From the NCBI GenBank assembly GCA_025358115.1, contig JANYKQ010000078.1:1-64000 (forward strand): a stretch of DNA of 64,000 bases, read 5' to 3'. Of the stretch, positions 8,787 through 19,155 are shown in pieces. This DNA is from Methanomicrobiales archaeon (GTDB lineage Archaea > Halobacteriota > Methanomicrobia > Methanomicrobiales > Methanospirillaceae). Below the pieces are notes generated by a model, which did not search any database, had not been told where the DNA came from, and saw only the letters and a program-made list of their open reading frames with translations. The position numbers were made by a program, and so were the translations under genes. Positions within the stretch are counted from its first letter, which is position 1; each line of letters opens with the position of its first letter.

Positions 8787-11639
8787 TCATCGCACCCGGG
8801 TATGCGGCTTATCGATCAGCCGGTACATTCCTTTCGGCACGGTGATCTCAAACCGCGAACCTTTTCCGGGCTCACCGGTCTCCCGGATACCGATATCGGT
8901 AATTTCAAGGATCTCATGGGCAACAAAAAGACTCATGCGGGAATTTTTCCCGTACCCGCGCCGGAAGATCTTCTCTTTCTCTTCTGCCTGGACACCAACA
9001 CCATCATCTTCACAGATAATGAGCAGGTTATCCGCATGTTTATTCATGGAGAAACGGATCCGGGTAATCTTTTTACCGTGACGTATGGCATTTTCCAGCA
9101 GGTTGAAAAATACCTTGGCGATCAGCGGGTCGGCATACAGTTCTATCCCCCCGGGGATCTCATTATCGATCCGGACCTGTCCCGGCGAAATTTCTTTAAC
9201 CGCGGAATTCACGAGCTCCCCGACATCCAGCCAGACAATGGTATTGAGCCCGATATTCTCATAGGACTTGGTCAGTTTGATCAAAGAGGAGATCTGGTCC
9301 CCCGAGGCATTGATCTTCTGGAAATAATCAGTAAAGGCATCGGCCGGCTGTTCTCTCTCCAGCCGGCTGATGTACCCCCGCAGGATGGTGAGCTGGTTGT
9401 TGATATCGTGCCGGGTGACCGTTGAGAAGAGATTGAGTTTCTTGTTGGCCATCTTCGATGCATTTTCTGCCCGCTTGCGTTCGGTGATGTTCTCGAACAT
9501 GGTGATAAAAAATCCTTCTTTCTGGCTGTACACCGTAATGGAGAGATGCGACTCCAGCTGGGGCAGGTAGGTCTCAAACTTCTCGGTCTTTCCGGTCCGG
9601 GAGACCCGGTTATAGATCTCGAGCAGTTCGGGATTTGACTCATGAATGCCGGGGATAACTTCGCTGATCCTGCGCCCTGCCACTTTTTTTAACCCGGTCA
9701 GTTTCCCGAATGCACTGTTGACTTCAATATAGACAAAATCCACGGGCATGGTGCGATCATACAGGATTTTGCAATACGCGTATCCTTCGAGCATATTTTC
9801 AAAGAGCGAATGGTAGCGCTCCTCGCTCTCCCGCAGCGTCTCTTCAGCCAGCTTCCGTTCGGTGATGTCGGTGGAAATGCCCATCAGGCCGCAGATCCTG
9901 CTGCTCCCGGGTTCCTCGTAGATAGGAGTCTTGAGATCCCAGTACACACGCCGCCCTCTCCCGGCATGGTCAACATTGATCTCCTCGTTCGTCTGTTCGC
10001 CCCGCAACACACGCGAGTCTATCTCCTGGAGACGCCTCACGGATTCCGCTGGGAAAAAGCGGGTATCATCGCAACCAATAACTTCCTCGTCGGTTGTTGC
10101 CCCGAACAACTCCCGGGTCAGCTGGTTGACATAGACATACCGGGACCGGGTATCTTTCATGTAGACATGCACCGGAACCAGGTCGAGCGCTTCGCGGAAA
10201 CGCTGCGCCTCGACAACAGTCTCCTTTAACCTCAGCTCCACCTGCCTGCGCTCGGTGATGTCCTTTGCAAAACAGCAGCAGTACTGTTTATCCTTGAACT
10301 CAAGGTAATTGAGAACCATCTCAACAGGAATCTCAATTCCCTGGCGCGTCCGGAGTATGGTCTCAAAGGTGTACTGCTGGTCCCGCTTGATGATCTCCCA
10401 GATATCATCCCAGGGGACGGGAAAAATACCTTCGAAGAGATCCTTAAAGGATTTTGAGATTACATCCTGGTACTGGTACCCCAGGACCTGCTGGGCTTCC
10501 TTGTTCATGTACACAAACCGGCCATTCTGGCCGATCCAGGTGATCATGTAGGAAGCATTGTCCATGGCAAACTGGGTGAAGGTGAGCTGGAAATTGGTCT
10601 TCTCGTGGCTGGAGATCTCTTCATAGAGCTGCTTGTTCAAATCCTGGATGTCTGCAATACGATTCTGTTTTAAGCTCTCTATCTCTTCAGTGCTCCGGCT
10701 TACTTTCTGTTCAAGTATTTTAATCTCGGTGATGTCAAGACCATTCCCCAGGTACCCGTCCGGATTCCCGTTCTGGTCAAACAGCATCCGGAATTTCCAC
10801 CTCTGCCACTGTGAATCCCCAGCCGGTGTAATCACCTTGAATTCCAGCAATGCAACCGGATCGGAATCATCCAGGGAGAGGAGGCAGTTTTTGATCTTTT
10901 TGTACTCAACGTCAGGAATAGGTGGTCGCCAGTTCTGGCCAATGAGATCGGCCTGGGTTTTTTGCAGGAGATTACTATAGGCCCGGTTAACGTACGTCAG
11001 GGTCCCGTCAGGGGCAAACCGGCAGATATATTCTATCCACTCCAGCCCGGAGGGGAACTCACCCTTTCCATTTTCGGTAATTTTTTCCGGGGCAGCTTCC
11101 TGGATAAAATCAACAATCAGGGAAACACCATTGTAACCATTCTCAAAAAAGACCGGGCTGACGGTAAGCATACAGGAAATATCCCGGTCACCAATCTTGA
11201 GGGATGCTGAGGTTTTGGATTCATTTCCCCGGATCCCGTCTTTGATCAAATCCGGCAGACCTGGCTGACTCTGCACGGCAAAGGGAAGTTGTTCCAGGGT
11301 CTTTCCGATAATCTCTTTTTTTGTAATTTTTAACAGGGTTGTAAACGAATCATTGATATCTGCAGCGGTCAGGTTCTGGTAAAAAATGATCACATGACTT
11401 TTGGTCAGCTTGAGAACTGCAGTGGCAGGCAGCTTGTTTGCAATGCAATAGATCTTTGCCGTCCCGATCCGTTTGAGGGTTACCCGGCCTGCCATCTGGA
11501 GCATATCCATGTATTTTGCAACCGAATTACGGTTCATATCAAGCATTTCTGAAATACTTCTGATGGCCAGTCCTTCCGGATGTTCAGACAGAAGGTTCCG
11601 GATTGTAGAAATTTCATCAGGGTATTTTTCAACAGCCAT
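8787..11639 (-). CDS. multi-PAS sensor histidine kinase with N-terminal winged helix
   Basis: The preferred start at 11639 (950 residues, beginning MAVEKYPDEISTIRNLL) is downstream of a TATA-like AAATATAAATC at about 11718; the track start at 11702 would lie upstream of the expected transcription start. Residues 1-60 look like a winged helix. A degenerate sensory segment and about four PAS domains follow (AMDNASYMITWIGQNGRFVYM; SLFENMLEGYAY), two ending in DITERK-type linkers. The kinase core has the H-box histidine in TRHDINNQLTILRGY (residue ~743) and an ATPase domain with LLENAIRHGKK and GVGV. It is probably soluble, since no membrane helix is visible. No response regulator is adjacent, so its output is unknown. 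Confidence 0.88.
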   Translation of the reverse strand: MAVEKYPDEISTIRNLLSEHPEGLAIRSISEMLDMNRNSVAKYMDMLQMAGRVTLKRIGTAKIYCIANKLPATAVLKLTKSHVIIFYQNLTAADINDSFTTLLKITKKEIIGKTLEQLPFAVQSQPGLPDLIKDGIRGNESKTSASLKIGDRDISCMLTVSPVFFENGYNGVSLIVDFIQEAAPEKITENGKGEFPSGLEWIEYICRFAPDGTLTYVNRAYSNLLQKTQADLIGQNWRPPIPDVEYKKIKNCLLSLDDSDPVALLEFKVITPAGDSQWQRWKFRMLFDQNGNPDGYLGNGLDITEIKILEQKVSRSTEEIESLKQNRIADIQDLNKQLYEEISSHEKTNFQLTFTQFAMDNASYMITWIGQNGRFVYMNKEAQQVLGYQYQDVISKSFKDLFEGIFPVPWDDIWEIIKRDQQYTFETILRTRQGIEIPVEMVLNYLEFKDKQYCCCFAKDITERRQVELRLKETVVEAQRFREALDLVPVHVYMKDTRSRYVYVNQLTRELFGATTDEEVIGCDDTRFFPAESVRRLQEIDSRVLRGEQTNEEINVDHAGRGRRVYWDLKTPIYEEPGSSRICGLMGISTDITERKLAEETLRESEERYHSLFENMLEGYAYCKILYDRTMPVDFVYIEVNSAFGKLTGLKKVAGRRISEVIPGIHESNPELLEIYNRVSRTGKTEKFETYLPQLESHLSITVYSQKEGFFITMFENITERKRAENASKMANKKLNLFSTVTRHDINNQLTILRGYISRLEREQPADAFTDYFQKINASGDQISSLIKLTKSYENIGLNTIVWLDVGELVNSAVKEISPGQVRIDNEIPGGIELYADPLIAKVFFNLLENAIRHGKKITRIRFSMNKHADNLLIICEDDGVGVQAEEKEKIFRRGYGKNSRMSLFVAHEILEITDIGIRETGEPGKGSRFEITVPKGMYRLIDKPHTRVR

Positions 11640-11711
11640 TGTATGAGAGATAAATTCCAAGGAAGTATTTAAATCTTTATTTTTGCCAAGCAGAAATGCC
11701 ATGCAGATAGT

Positions 11712-11724
11712 CTGATTTATATTT
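11712..11724 (-). promoter_or_regulatory. TATA-like element of the sensor kinase gene
   Basis: The minus-strand sequence AAATATAAATC is a good archaeal TATA-box match about 80 nt upstream of the preferred start at 11639. Transcription would start around 11693, which favours the internal start over the track start at 11702. Confidence 0.45.
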
Positions 11725-11932
11725 CCTTTTACTATATTGCCAACTACTTCCCGGGGAAAAACCCCATTGAATGACGGTTCTCCGGGATGACACTATGCGG
11801 AGCATGAACAAAATCCATCGGGTTTTTGATGGGAATCAAAAAGCACTGCGGGACAGATACCCGGTCAGAAATGTATGATCTCTGTCCGTCACGTGCATGG
11901 ATTATCTGAATCAAACGAGAGGTTGAGGGTGA

Positions 11933-14900
11933 ATGAGTTTTATTGATGATATAAAAATCGGGAAGAAACTCCTTGGCGGATTTCTTATAGTAATCCTGTT
12001 GCTCGTAGTTGTTGCAATGGTCGGGTATACCAGTATGGGAAGCATGAGTGCGAATTCTGCAAAGATCTACAATGACCGGACGGTCCCCATTGACCAGCTG
12101 GGCGTTATAGCTGCGGACATGCAGCAGATGCGGGCTGAAATATACCGGTATATTTACGTACCGACTGCAAGAGCGGATCTTGAACTGACCACGATTCCTA
12201 ACCTGCGGGCCGATATCAGCAAGACCATGGATGCATACCGTTCATCGCCAAACCTGCTGCCGGAAGAGAAAGCCAGCCTGGCGAAATTTGATACCGCATA
12301 TGCGGAATGGAACCGGCAGTACGATGCAACCATAGCAGCAGCCAAAGCAAATGACAAGGCTGTCTACGAGGCACAGTTACTGGCGGGATCACCGCTGGTC
12401 AATGCACGGACAGACACGGTTGCTGCCTATAAATCCCTGCTTGCAATAAATGTCAAGGAAGCAGATGCACTCAACAAGGCAAACGGAGCGCAGGCCACCG
12501 GCAGCAGCATGATGATGATAATCGCGGTCATTGTCGCGGTGATTGCCGGCCTTGGCATTGCAATGTACCTTTCAAAGAGTATCACCGGGCCTATCGATCA
12601 GGTTTCCAGCAATTTAAGGGAGATGACCCGGGGTCACCTCAAAAACCGGCTGAGACTGACACGGAAGGATGAGATTGGCGAGATGGCAGCGTCAATGGAT
12701 ATCTTCTCAGAAGACCTGCAGGTGCATGTGATTGGTTCTCTGGACAGGATCTCAAAATGTGACCTGGCCATCGACCTCAAGATCAAAGATCCCGATGACG
12801 AGATTACGCCCATCATCATGCTGTCGGTCAAGTCGCTCAATGATATGATGCGCGAGACCACGATGCTGACCAATGCCGCCATGGAAGGCCACCTGGATGT
12901 GCGGGCTGACCCGGCAAAGTTCCAGGGATGCTACCAGGAGATCCTTGTCAACATGAACAAGACCCTTGATGCGGTTATCGGACCGCTCAATGTAGCAGCG
13001 GAATATGTTGACCGGATCAGCAAGGGAGACATCCCGGCCAGGATCACCGATAAGTACAACGGCGATTTCAACGAGATAAAGAACAACCTCAACAACTGTA
13101 TCGACAACATCAACGCACTGGTTGCCGATGCCGGGATGCTCCGGGCTGCAGCAATTGAAGGCAAACTCGCAACGCGGGCTGATGCGGGCAAACACCAGGG
13201 CGATTTCCGGAAAGTCGTACAGGGTGTTGACGATTGTCTTGATGCAGTCATAGGGCCGCTCAATGTTGCCGCAGATTACGTAGACAGGATCAGCAGGGGG
13301 GCAATGCCCCCGAAGATCACCGACCCCTACAACGGCGACTTCAATATCATCAAGAACAACCTCAACAACTGTATCGACAACATCAACGCTCTCGTGGTTG
13401 ACGCGAACATGCTCGCGAAAGCTGCAGTGGAAGGAAAACTCGACACCCGGGCAGATGCCGGCAAACACCAGGGCGATTACCAGAAGATCGTCAGGGGGGT
13501 CAATGAATGTCTCGACTCGGTGATAGGACCGCTCAATGTGGCAGCCGAATATGTTGACCGGATCAGCAAAGGTGACATCCCGACCAGGATTACCGACAAT
13601 TACAACGGTGACTTCAACGAGATCAAGAACAATCTCAACAACTGTATCGATGCGGTCAATGCACTCGTAGCCGATGCCGGGATGCTCGAGAAAGCAGCCG
13701 TTGACGGTAAGCTCGCAACCCGGGCGGATGCAGCCAAACACCAGGGCGATTACAAGAAGATCGTTGTCGGTGTGAACAACTGTCTTGACTCCGTTATCGG
13801 ACCGCTCAATGTTGCAGCAGATTACGTGGATAAGATCAGCAAGGGAGCCCTCCCGAAGAAGATCACCGACCCGTACAATGGCGACTTCAATGTCATCAAG
13901 AACAACCTCAACAACTGTATCGACAACATCAACGCTCTCGTGGCAGACGCGAACATGCTCGCAAAGGCCGCAGTGGAAGGCAAACTCGATACCCGTGCTG
14001 ATGCCGGCAAACACCAGGGCGACTACCAGAAGATTGTTATCGGGGTGAACAACTGCCTTGACTCAGTTATCGGACCGCTCAACGTGGCGGCCGAATATGT
14101 TGACCGCATCAGTAAAGGCGACATTCCAACCCGGATCACCGACAACTACAACGGGGACTTCAACGAGATCAAGAACAACCTCAACAACTGTATCGACGCG
14201 GTCAATTCACTCGTTGCTGATGCAGGTATGCTTGCAAAGGCAGCGGACGAAGGCAAATTAAAGACCCGGGCAGATGCCAGCAAACACAGCGGAGATTACA
14301 AGAAGATCGTTGATGGAGTCAACCAGACGCTTGACTCGGTGATCGAACCGGTCAACGAAGCCCTCCGGGTTTCGAAAGGCTATGCAACGCAGGACTTCAC
14401 CACCCGCGTAGATCCAAACCTCAAGGTACCCGGAGACTGGCTGGCATTCAAAGAGGCTTTGAACAATATCGGAATCGCCGTGTCGGCTGCGGTAACCAAC
14501 ATTGGTTCGCAGGTGACCGACCTTGCGGCAGGCGCCGAAGAGGCTAATGCAAGTGTCGAGGAAGTCACGGCAGGTGCCGGCCAGGTTGCAAAGAACACCG
14601 GCGCGGTCAGCACCAATGTTGAGAAATCCATGGCGGGTATCTCACAGGTACAGAAGGCCATGGAAGATCTCTCCCGCACCATCCAGGAAGTTGCCACCCG
14701 GGCCGATGTAACGGCAAAACTCGTGCAGGACACAACCTCTTACAGCAAAGAGGGAATGGACCTTGCAAGGAAGACCGAGAACGGCATGCAGGGCATCACC
14801 AAATCCTCGAATGAAGTCAACACCATCATCCTCGAGATCAAGGGACAGATGGACAAGATCAGCGAGATCGTCAACCTCATCACCGACCTGGCCAACCAGA

Positions 14901-15415
14901 CGAACCTGCTTGCCCTCAACGCAGCCATCGAAGCCGCACGTGCCGGCGATGCCGGGCGCGGGTTTGCGGTTGTGGCAACGGAAGTCAAGTCACTCGCCGT
15001 CGAGTCCCGGGCTTCGGCCGAGAAGATCGCCGAGATGATCAGCAATCTCCAGACCCAGACCAACCATGCCGTAGATGCAGTCGCCTCATCGAACACCGGA
15101 GTGAAAACAGGCAGCGAAGCCCTGCAGGAAACCCTGAACAGTTTCTCCAAGATCGTAGAATCCATCGACCAGGTAAGCAAGAACGTCAGCGATGTAGCTG
15201 CTGCTGCTGAAGAACAGGCGGCTTCGGTTGAAGAAGTGACAGCCAGTGTGAATGAAGTCGGCGGACTGATGCAGAGCACGGCAAAGGAGTCAACCGATGC
15301 TGCTGCCGCCAGCCAGGAGTCGGCAGCCGCGATTGACCAGATCTCAAAGGTCATTGGCAATGTGAACAACATTGTCGACAAAGTGACCAAAGAAGTCTCG
15401 CGGTTCAAGTGCTAA
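11933..15415 (+). CDS. methyl-accepting chemotaxis protein with long poly-HAMP array
   Basis: This 1160-residue receptor has a membrane helix at ~14-31, an extracellular four-helix-bundle type sensor (~32-190), a second helix at ~193-213 and a HAMP-like stalk. Residues 348-802 are five near-identical 91-residue units, each interpretable as a pair of HAMP-like helices-connector modules ([39 protein letters not shown]). The C-terminus is a standard chemoreceptor signalling hairpin with the tip [20 protein letters not shown]. It should transmit an extracellular stimulus to CheA through CheW, whose gene follows at once. A GAGGGTGA ribosome binding site precedes the ATG. CheA and CheY are not in the window. 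Confidence 0.93.
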   Translation: MSFIDDIKIGKKLLGGFLIVILLLVVVAMVGYTSMGSMSANSAKIYNDRTVPIDQLGVIAADMQQMRAEIYRYIYVPTARADLELTTIPNLRADISKTMDAYRSSPNLLPEEKASLAKFDTAYAEWNRQYDATIAAAKANDKAVYEAQLLAGSPLVNARTDTVAAYKSLLAINVKEADALNKANGAQATGSSMMMIIAVIVAVIAGLGIAMYLSKSITGPIDQVSSNLREMTRGHLKNRLRLTRKDEIGEMAASMDIFSEDLQVHVIGSLDRISKCDLAIDLKIKDPDDEITPIIMLSVKSLNDMMRETTMLTNAAMEGHLDVRADPAKFQGCYQEILVNMNKTLDAVIGPLNVAAEYVDRISKGDIPARITDKYNGDFNEIKNNLNNCIDNINALVADAGMLRAAAIEGKLATRADAGKHQGDFRKVVQGVDDCLDAVIGPLNVAADYVDRISRGAMPPKITDPYNGDFNIIKNNLNNCIDNINALVVDANMLAKAAVEGKLDTRADAGKHQGDYQKIVRGVNECLDSVIGPLNVAAEYVDRISKGDIPTRITDNYNGDFNEIKNNLNNCIDAVNALVADAGMLEKAAVDGKLATRADAAKHQGDYKKIVVGVNNCLDSVIGPLNVAADYVDKISKGALPKKITDPYNGDFNVIKNNLNNCIDNINALVADANMLAKAAVEGKLDTRADAGKHQGDYQKIVIGVNNCLDSVIGPLNVAAEYVDRISKGDIPTRITDNYNGDFNEIKNNLNNCIDAVNSLVADAGMLAKAADEGKLKTRADASKHSGDYKKIVDGVNQTLDSVIEPVNEALRVSKGYATQDFTTRVDPNLKVPGDWLAFKEALNNIGIAVSAAVTNIGSQVTDLAAGAEEANASVEEVTAGAGQVAKNTGAVSTNVEKSMAGISQVQKAMEDLSRTIQEVATRADVTAKLVQDTTSYSKEGMDLARKTENGMQGITKSSNEVNTIILEIKGQMDKISEIVNLITDLANQTNLLALNAAIEAARAGDAGRGFAVVATEVKSLAVESRASAEKIAEMISNLQTQTNHAVDAVASSNTGVKTGSEALQETLNSFSKIVESIDQVSKNVSDVAAAAEEQAASVEEVTASVNEVGGLMQSTAKESTDAAAASQESAAAIDQISKVIGNVNNIVDKVTKEVSRFKC
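12974..14338 (+). repeat. five in-frame tandem 273-bp repeats encoding poly-HAMP units
   Basis: Units begin at 12974, 13247, 13520, 13793 and 14066, each starting with a variant of GTTATCGGACCGCTCAATG, and the next boundary falls at 14339. The spacing is exactly 273 bp (91 codons) throughout. Units 1, 3 and 5 share [14 protein letters not shown] with NEIKNN, whereas units 2 and 4 share AADYVD-ISRGA/ISKGA with [17 protein letters not shown], giving an A-B-A-B-A higher-order pattern with a 546-bp period. A more divergent unit precedes the array. Confidence 0.95.
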
Positions 15416-15429
15416 AAGGGGGGTAAGGA

Positions 15430-16029
15430 ATGTCAAAAGTCACCTCAGCAGCAGAAGAGGAGAATCATTCCCCTTCACCCGCTGCACATGGCCAGGCTGT
15501 AATGGAAAAAAACCCGGTTGTGAAGGATAAAAAGACTGGGCAGCATGAAAAAGGCATGCTGCAGGTTGTTGAGTTCCTGCTCGGAAACGAGCAGTATGCA
15601 GTTGATCTCTTCGATGTCAAGGAAGTAGTTGAGTACACAACCATCACCCAGCTTCCCAACAGCGCCTCCTACATGAAAGGCATCATCGATCTACGGGGCG
15701 AGATCACGACAATCGTGGACTTAAAAGAACGCCTGCATATCATTGCAACAACCGAAACAAAGGACGAAAACAGCAGGATCATTGTACTGGACGAAAAGAT
15801 CACCCGGGCAAAGACCGGGATCATGGTTGACGATGTAACCTCAGTCTCAACCTTCGATTTTAGTGACATTGACAAGACGTCCACCGGTGATGCCAATGAA
15901 GATACTGCAATTCTTGGGATCATCAAAAAGAAGGTCAAGGACAAGGAACACGAGAAGAACGAGCTGATCATCTGGATCGATATCAAGTACCTGCTCAAGG
16001 ATATCGGCGAAGGGATGACACTCACGTAA
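15430..16029 (+). CDS. cheW: chemotaxis coupling protein CheW
   Basis: The 199-residue protein has a charged, probably flexible N-terminal tail (about 1-35) and then a CheW/SH3-like domain: LQVVEFLLGNEQYAVDLFDVKEVV, the conserved MKGIIDLRGEITTIVDLKERL, and the second sub-barrel with RIIVLDEKITRAKTGIMVDDV. It would bridge the adjacent chemoreceptor and a CheA kinase in the cytoplasmic signalling array. It starts 14 nt after the receptor stop with a purine-rich GGTAAGGA in between, so the two genes are probably co-transcribed. Confidence 0.93.
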   Translation: MSKVTSAAEEENHSPSPAAHGQAVMEKNPVVKDKKTGQHEKGMLQVVEFLLGNEQYAVDLFDVKEVVEYTTITQLPNSASYMKGIIDLRGEITTIVDLKERLHIIATTETKDENSRIIVLDEKITRAKTGIMVDDVTSVSTFDFSDIDKTSTGDANEDTAILGIIKKKVKDKEHEKNELIIWIDIKYLLKDIGEGMTLT

Positions 16030-16050
16030 ATTTTCTGGAGCGGGGATTAG

Positions 16051-16284
16051 ATGAATTCGATCATACCGGAAACCCAGGGTATCGTAACCATTGAAGGACT
16101 GGACAGGGAGCAGAAGGAAAAGGCCCGGAGAAATGCAGCACTCTGGATACAATATTCATGTCTTTCAATCGGCCGGATCTATGGAACAGAACTCCTCGAT
16201 AACGGGGGACTGGCGACCGTAACGTCTGAAGTATCGGTTGCCTGCCATACTACAGCAGGGCAGGTAACATGGGGGGATAGCTGA
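16051..16284 (+). CDS. small hypothetical protein downstream of cheW
   Basis: This 77-residue ORF starts 21 nt after cheW with GGAGCGGGG upstream of the ATG. The first 50 residues (LDREQKEKARRNAALWIQYS) read like a charged amphipathic helix; the remainder is less protein-like, so it could be a truncated gene. I do not recognise a family. Its position suggests co-transcription with the receptor and cheW. Confidence 0.45.
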   Translation: MNSIIPETQGIVTIEGLDREQKEKARRNAALWIQYSCLSIGRIYGTELLDNGGLATVTSEVSVACHTTAGQVTWGDS

Positions 16285-16480
16285 AACAGGGAATCATTTA
16301 CCGTAAGGGAAATTTCTGCATACACAAAAGTCATCCGGTAAAATGCTGTGTTTATTAAAAAGAATATTTCTTTTTTTGTAATTCGACACAACATTTTTAA
16401 CAGACCGGAGGAAAACGGCATGAAATTTCCTGTTTTAAGGAAAACATCCTGAAAAAAATTCAACTATCATGAGGAAAACG

Positions 16481-18034
16481 ATGAAACCAAAAAAAACAGC
16501 GGCCGTACCCACAAAAAAAACTGAAAAACATGTTGAGAAAGGAACAGAAACACTCCCGGAAACAAAGGACAGGCATGCTGGGCAGAACGTTTGTTTCGGG
16601 TTTGAAGTGCACCAGCCGTTCCGGCTCAACCGGCACTTCTCACCCGACCCAAAGGCGAAAAAAAGTGATCTGCCTGCACTCTATTTTGATACGCTGAACA
16701 AGGAGGTACTGGAGCGGGTATCGGAGAAATGTTATGTACCCGCTACTTTAAAGATCCTGGAAAAAATTGACGAGGGATTCCGGTGTTCTTTTTCCTTTTC
16801 CGGAACATTAATCGAGCAGCTGGAAAAGTGGCAGCCCGATGTCCTCTCCCTTTTCGATGCCGTTGCCCGGCATAAAAATACCGAGCTGCTCGGGCAGACC
16901 TATTACCACAGCATAGCCGGTTGCTTTGGCGATAAGGCGGAGTTCATCGAGCAGGCAAAGATGCACACCGACCTGATGTATGATCTCTTCAAAACCCGTC
17001 CCACGGTCTTTGAAAATACCGAGTTCACGTTCAATAACCAGATAGCCACCCTGGTAAAAGAGATGGGCTATGCCGGCATCTTCACCGAAGGGGTAGATCG
17101 CATCCTTGGCTGGAGAAGCCCGCACCACATCTACAGCTGCAATGATCTTCCTGTCCTCCTGCGCGATGTCCAGCTTTCCGATGACATCGCCTTCCGGTTT
17201 GCCAACCAGGGCTGGGACAAGTACCCGCTCCGGGCAGATACCTATGCAGGCTGGTTGTCAGGTACGCAGGGGGATGTCACTAATATCTTCCTGGATTATG
17301 AAACATTCGGCGAACATTTCTGGGAAGATACCGGGATCTTTAATTTCCTCTCCCATCTTCCCGCTGAGATGGAGAACCGGGGGGTTAAAACCCTCCTGCC
17401 CGGCGAGGTCTTAAAAAAGTACTCCCCGGTGGGAACACTGGATGTGCACGATACGATCTCGTGGGCCGATATAGAAAAAGATGCTTCGGCCTGGATGGGC
17501 AATGAACGGCAGCACACTGCCTACTCGGCAGTCCAGAAGGCAGCTGCATATGCCGGGGACAAGTCGATCTGGCGGTATCTCACCACCAGCGACCACTTCT
17601 ACTACATGGCCTCCAAGTACGGCACCTGCGGCGAGGTGCACAACTACTTCAGTCACCACGAGGCCGAGGATGCATTCAGGACCTATATGGCAGTCCTGGC
17701 TGATTTTGAAAAACGTAACATCAAGGTTATGAAGAACCGCGGGTCGGCAAAGACATTGCGGACGCTTAATCCCGAAGAGGCTTTCCATTTCACTTCGCCT
17801 TCCGGTTATATCGGGTACGCGGCTTACAGCCTTGACCAGTTCACCGACCAGCTCCGGGTAGTACCGGGCGACTCAGTCCAGTACCACCAGGAGCGGGATG
17901 ATATCGCCAACTGGATCCTGCATACCCTGGAGGATGAAAAACTGGCTGAAAACGTGAGGGGAAACAAGGACCGGCAGGAACTTCTGAAGATTATCAATGA
18001 GAGGAGAGAGCAGTTATGGAGTCACTTAACGTAG
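16481..18034 (+). CDS. glycoside hydrolase family 57, alpha-amylase type (copy 1)
   Basis: The ATG at 16481 is preferred (517 residues) because GAGG lies 7-10 nt before it; the track start at 16469 is 4 codons upstream. After a Lys/Thr-rich tail of ~40 residues, the family 57 barrel begins FGFEVHQPFRLNRHF. The catalytic blocks are recognisable: FENTEFTFNN, GIFTEGVDRIL (expected nucleophile Glu) and FLDYETFGEHFW (expected acid Asp). The enzyme should cut or rearrange alpha-1,4-glucans and acts in the cytoplasm, since no signal peptide is present. It overlaps the glycosyltransferase gene by 19 nt and has a close paralog at 60.2-61.8 kb with the same junction. Confidence 0.9.
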   Translation: MKPKKTAAVPTKKTEKHVEKGTETLPETKDRHAGQNVCFGFEVHQPFRLNRHFSPDPKAKKSDLPALYFDTLNKEVLERVSEKCYVPATLKILEKIDEGFRCSFSFSGTLIEQLEKWQPDVLSLFDAVARHKNTELLGQTYYHSIAGCFGDKAEFIEQAKMHTDLMYDLFKTRPTVFENTEFTFNNQIATLVKEMGYAGIFTEGVDRILGWRSPHHIYSCNDLPVLLRDVQLSDDIAFRFANQGWDKYPLRADTYAGWLSGTQGDVTNIFLDYETFGEHFWEDTGIFNFLSHLPAEMENRGVKTLLPGEVLKKYSPVGTLDVHDTISWADIEKDASAWMGNERQHTAYSAVQKAAAYAGDKSIWRYLTTSDHFYYMASKYGTCGEVHNYFSHHEAEDAFRTYMAVLADFEKRNIKVMKNRGSAKTLRTLNPEEAFHFTSPSGYIGYAAYSLDQFTDQLRVVPGDSVQYHQERDDIANWILHTLEDEKLAENVRGNKDRQELLKIINERREQLWSHLT

Positions 18035-19155
18035 CCTTCTTCTGCTGGGAATCAATGTATGCCGAGCGGGTTGGCGGTCTTGCCAGTGCAGCAACCAACC
18101 TTGCAGAGACCCTGGCAAAGAACCATGACGTGCATTACTATACCCGGGGGGCGATGCCGGACCAGACCATCAACGGCGTCAGGTACCATTACTGCCGGCC
18201 CCAGGGGGGAAATACCCTGCAGTACTGCGAGGATATGAGCAACCAGATGGTGGAGCAGTTCCACCAGACCGAGCGGGAGGGGAGATTTGATATCCTGCAT
18301 TTCCATGACTGGCACCCGATAACGGCCCTCCACCGGCTCCAGGACCGGGACACCATCCTCACGTTCCATTCAACGGAGTACGGCAGAAACGGTAACCAGC
18401 ACGGGGACTGGTGGGAGTATAAGGAGATCTCTGGCAAGGAATGGTATGGCGCGCTGATTGCAAAGAGGGTTACTGCCGTTTCCTCTGTCACGAAACGTGA
18501 GGTCATGCAGATCTATAATGTCCCGGATGAGAAGTGCGACGTGGTTCCCAATGGCATTGTTCCACAGCAGTACCGGGCCCATCTCGATGCCGGAGAGGTC
18601 AAACGATCCTATGGTATCCACCCCTATACTCCGCTCATCCTGTTCATCGGGAGACTGGTGTACCAGAAAGGACCCGATCTCTTCATTGAGGCGATACGAA
18701 AAGTATGCCAGCACCGCTGGGACGCGAAGGTGATTGTTGCCGGTGACGGGGGAATGCGGCAATACCTCCAGAGCAGGGCGCATGATCTTCCGGTAAATTT
18801 TGTAGGGTATATCCAGGATTCTGAGTACATCCGTCTCCTCAATGCATGCGATCTTGTCGTGATTCCAAGCCGGAACGAGCCGTTCGGTCTTGTTCTGCTC
18901 GAAGCATGGAGTGCCGAGAAACCGGTTGTTGCCTGTGATGTCGGGGGCCTCTCTGAGAACATTGACTCGTTTGTCAACGGGATTAAAGTCTGTCCTGAAG
19001 CTGATTCACTGGCATGGGGGATCAACAGCATGATGGGTGACCCGGCAAAAGCCCGGGTAATGGGCAGACAGGGCAGGAATAAAGTGGACCGGCAGTTCCT
19101 CTGGGACCCGGTTGCCCGGCAGATGACGGATACATACTCGCGGGTAGTAGCATGA
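18016..19155 (+). CDS. GT4 glycosyltransferase, glycogen synthase-like (copy 1)
   Basis: The 379-residue protein has a GT-B fold: N-terminal FFCWESMYAERVGGLASA, the FHDWH motif, then a C-terminal nucleotide-sugar domain with ILFIGRLVYQKGPDLF and the E-x7-E motif in RNEPFGLVLLEAW. With a GH57 amylase upstream and a PGI downstream, a glycogen synthase or related glucan elongation role is likely; the sugar donor cannot be read from sequence. GAGGAGAG precedes the ATG, inside the end of the GH57 gene. It overlaps the PGI gene by ATGA. A paralog with almost the same length lies at 59.1-60.2 kb. Confidence 0.88.
   Translation: MESLNVAFFCWESMYAERVGGLASAATNLAETLAKNHDVHYYTRGAMPDQTINGVRYHYCRPQGGNTLQYCEDMSNQMVEQFHQTEREGRFDILHFHDWHPITALHRLQDRDTILTFHSTEYGRNGNQHGDWWEYKEISGKEWYGALIAKRVTAVSSVTKREVMQIYNVPDEKCDVVPNGIVPQQYRAHLDAGEVKRSYGIHPYTPLILFIGRLVYQKGPDLFIEAIRKVCQHRWDAKVIVAGDGGMRQYLQSRAHDLPVNFVGYIQDSEYIRLLNACDLVVIPSRNEPFGLVLLEAWSAEKPVVACDVGGLSENIDSFVNGIKVCPEADSLAWGINSMMGDPAKARVMGRQGRNKVDRQFLWDPVARQMTDTYSRVVA

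Noticed and set aside
12752-14014. 420-aa minus-strand ORF opposite the chemoreceptor repeats
   Set aside because: It is generated by the 273-bp repeats of the poly-HAMP gene on the other strand; its length reflects the repeat frame, not selection.
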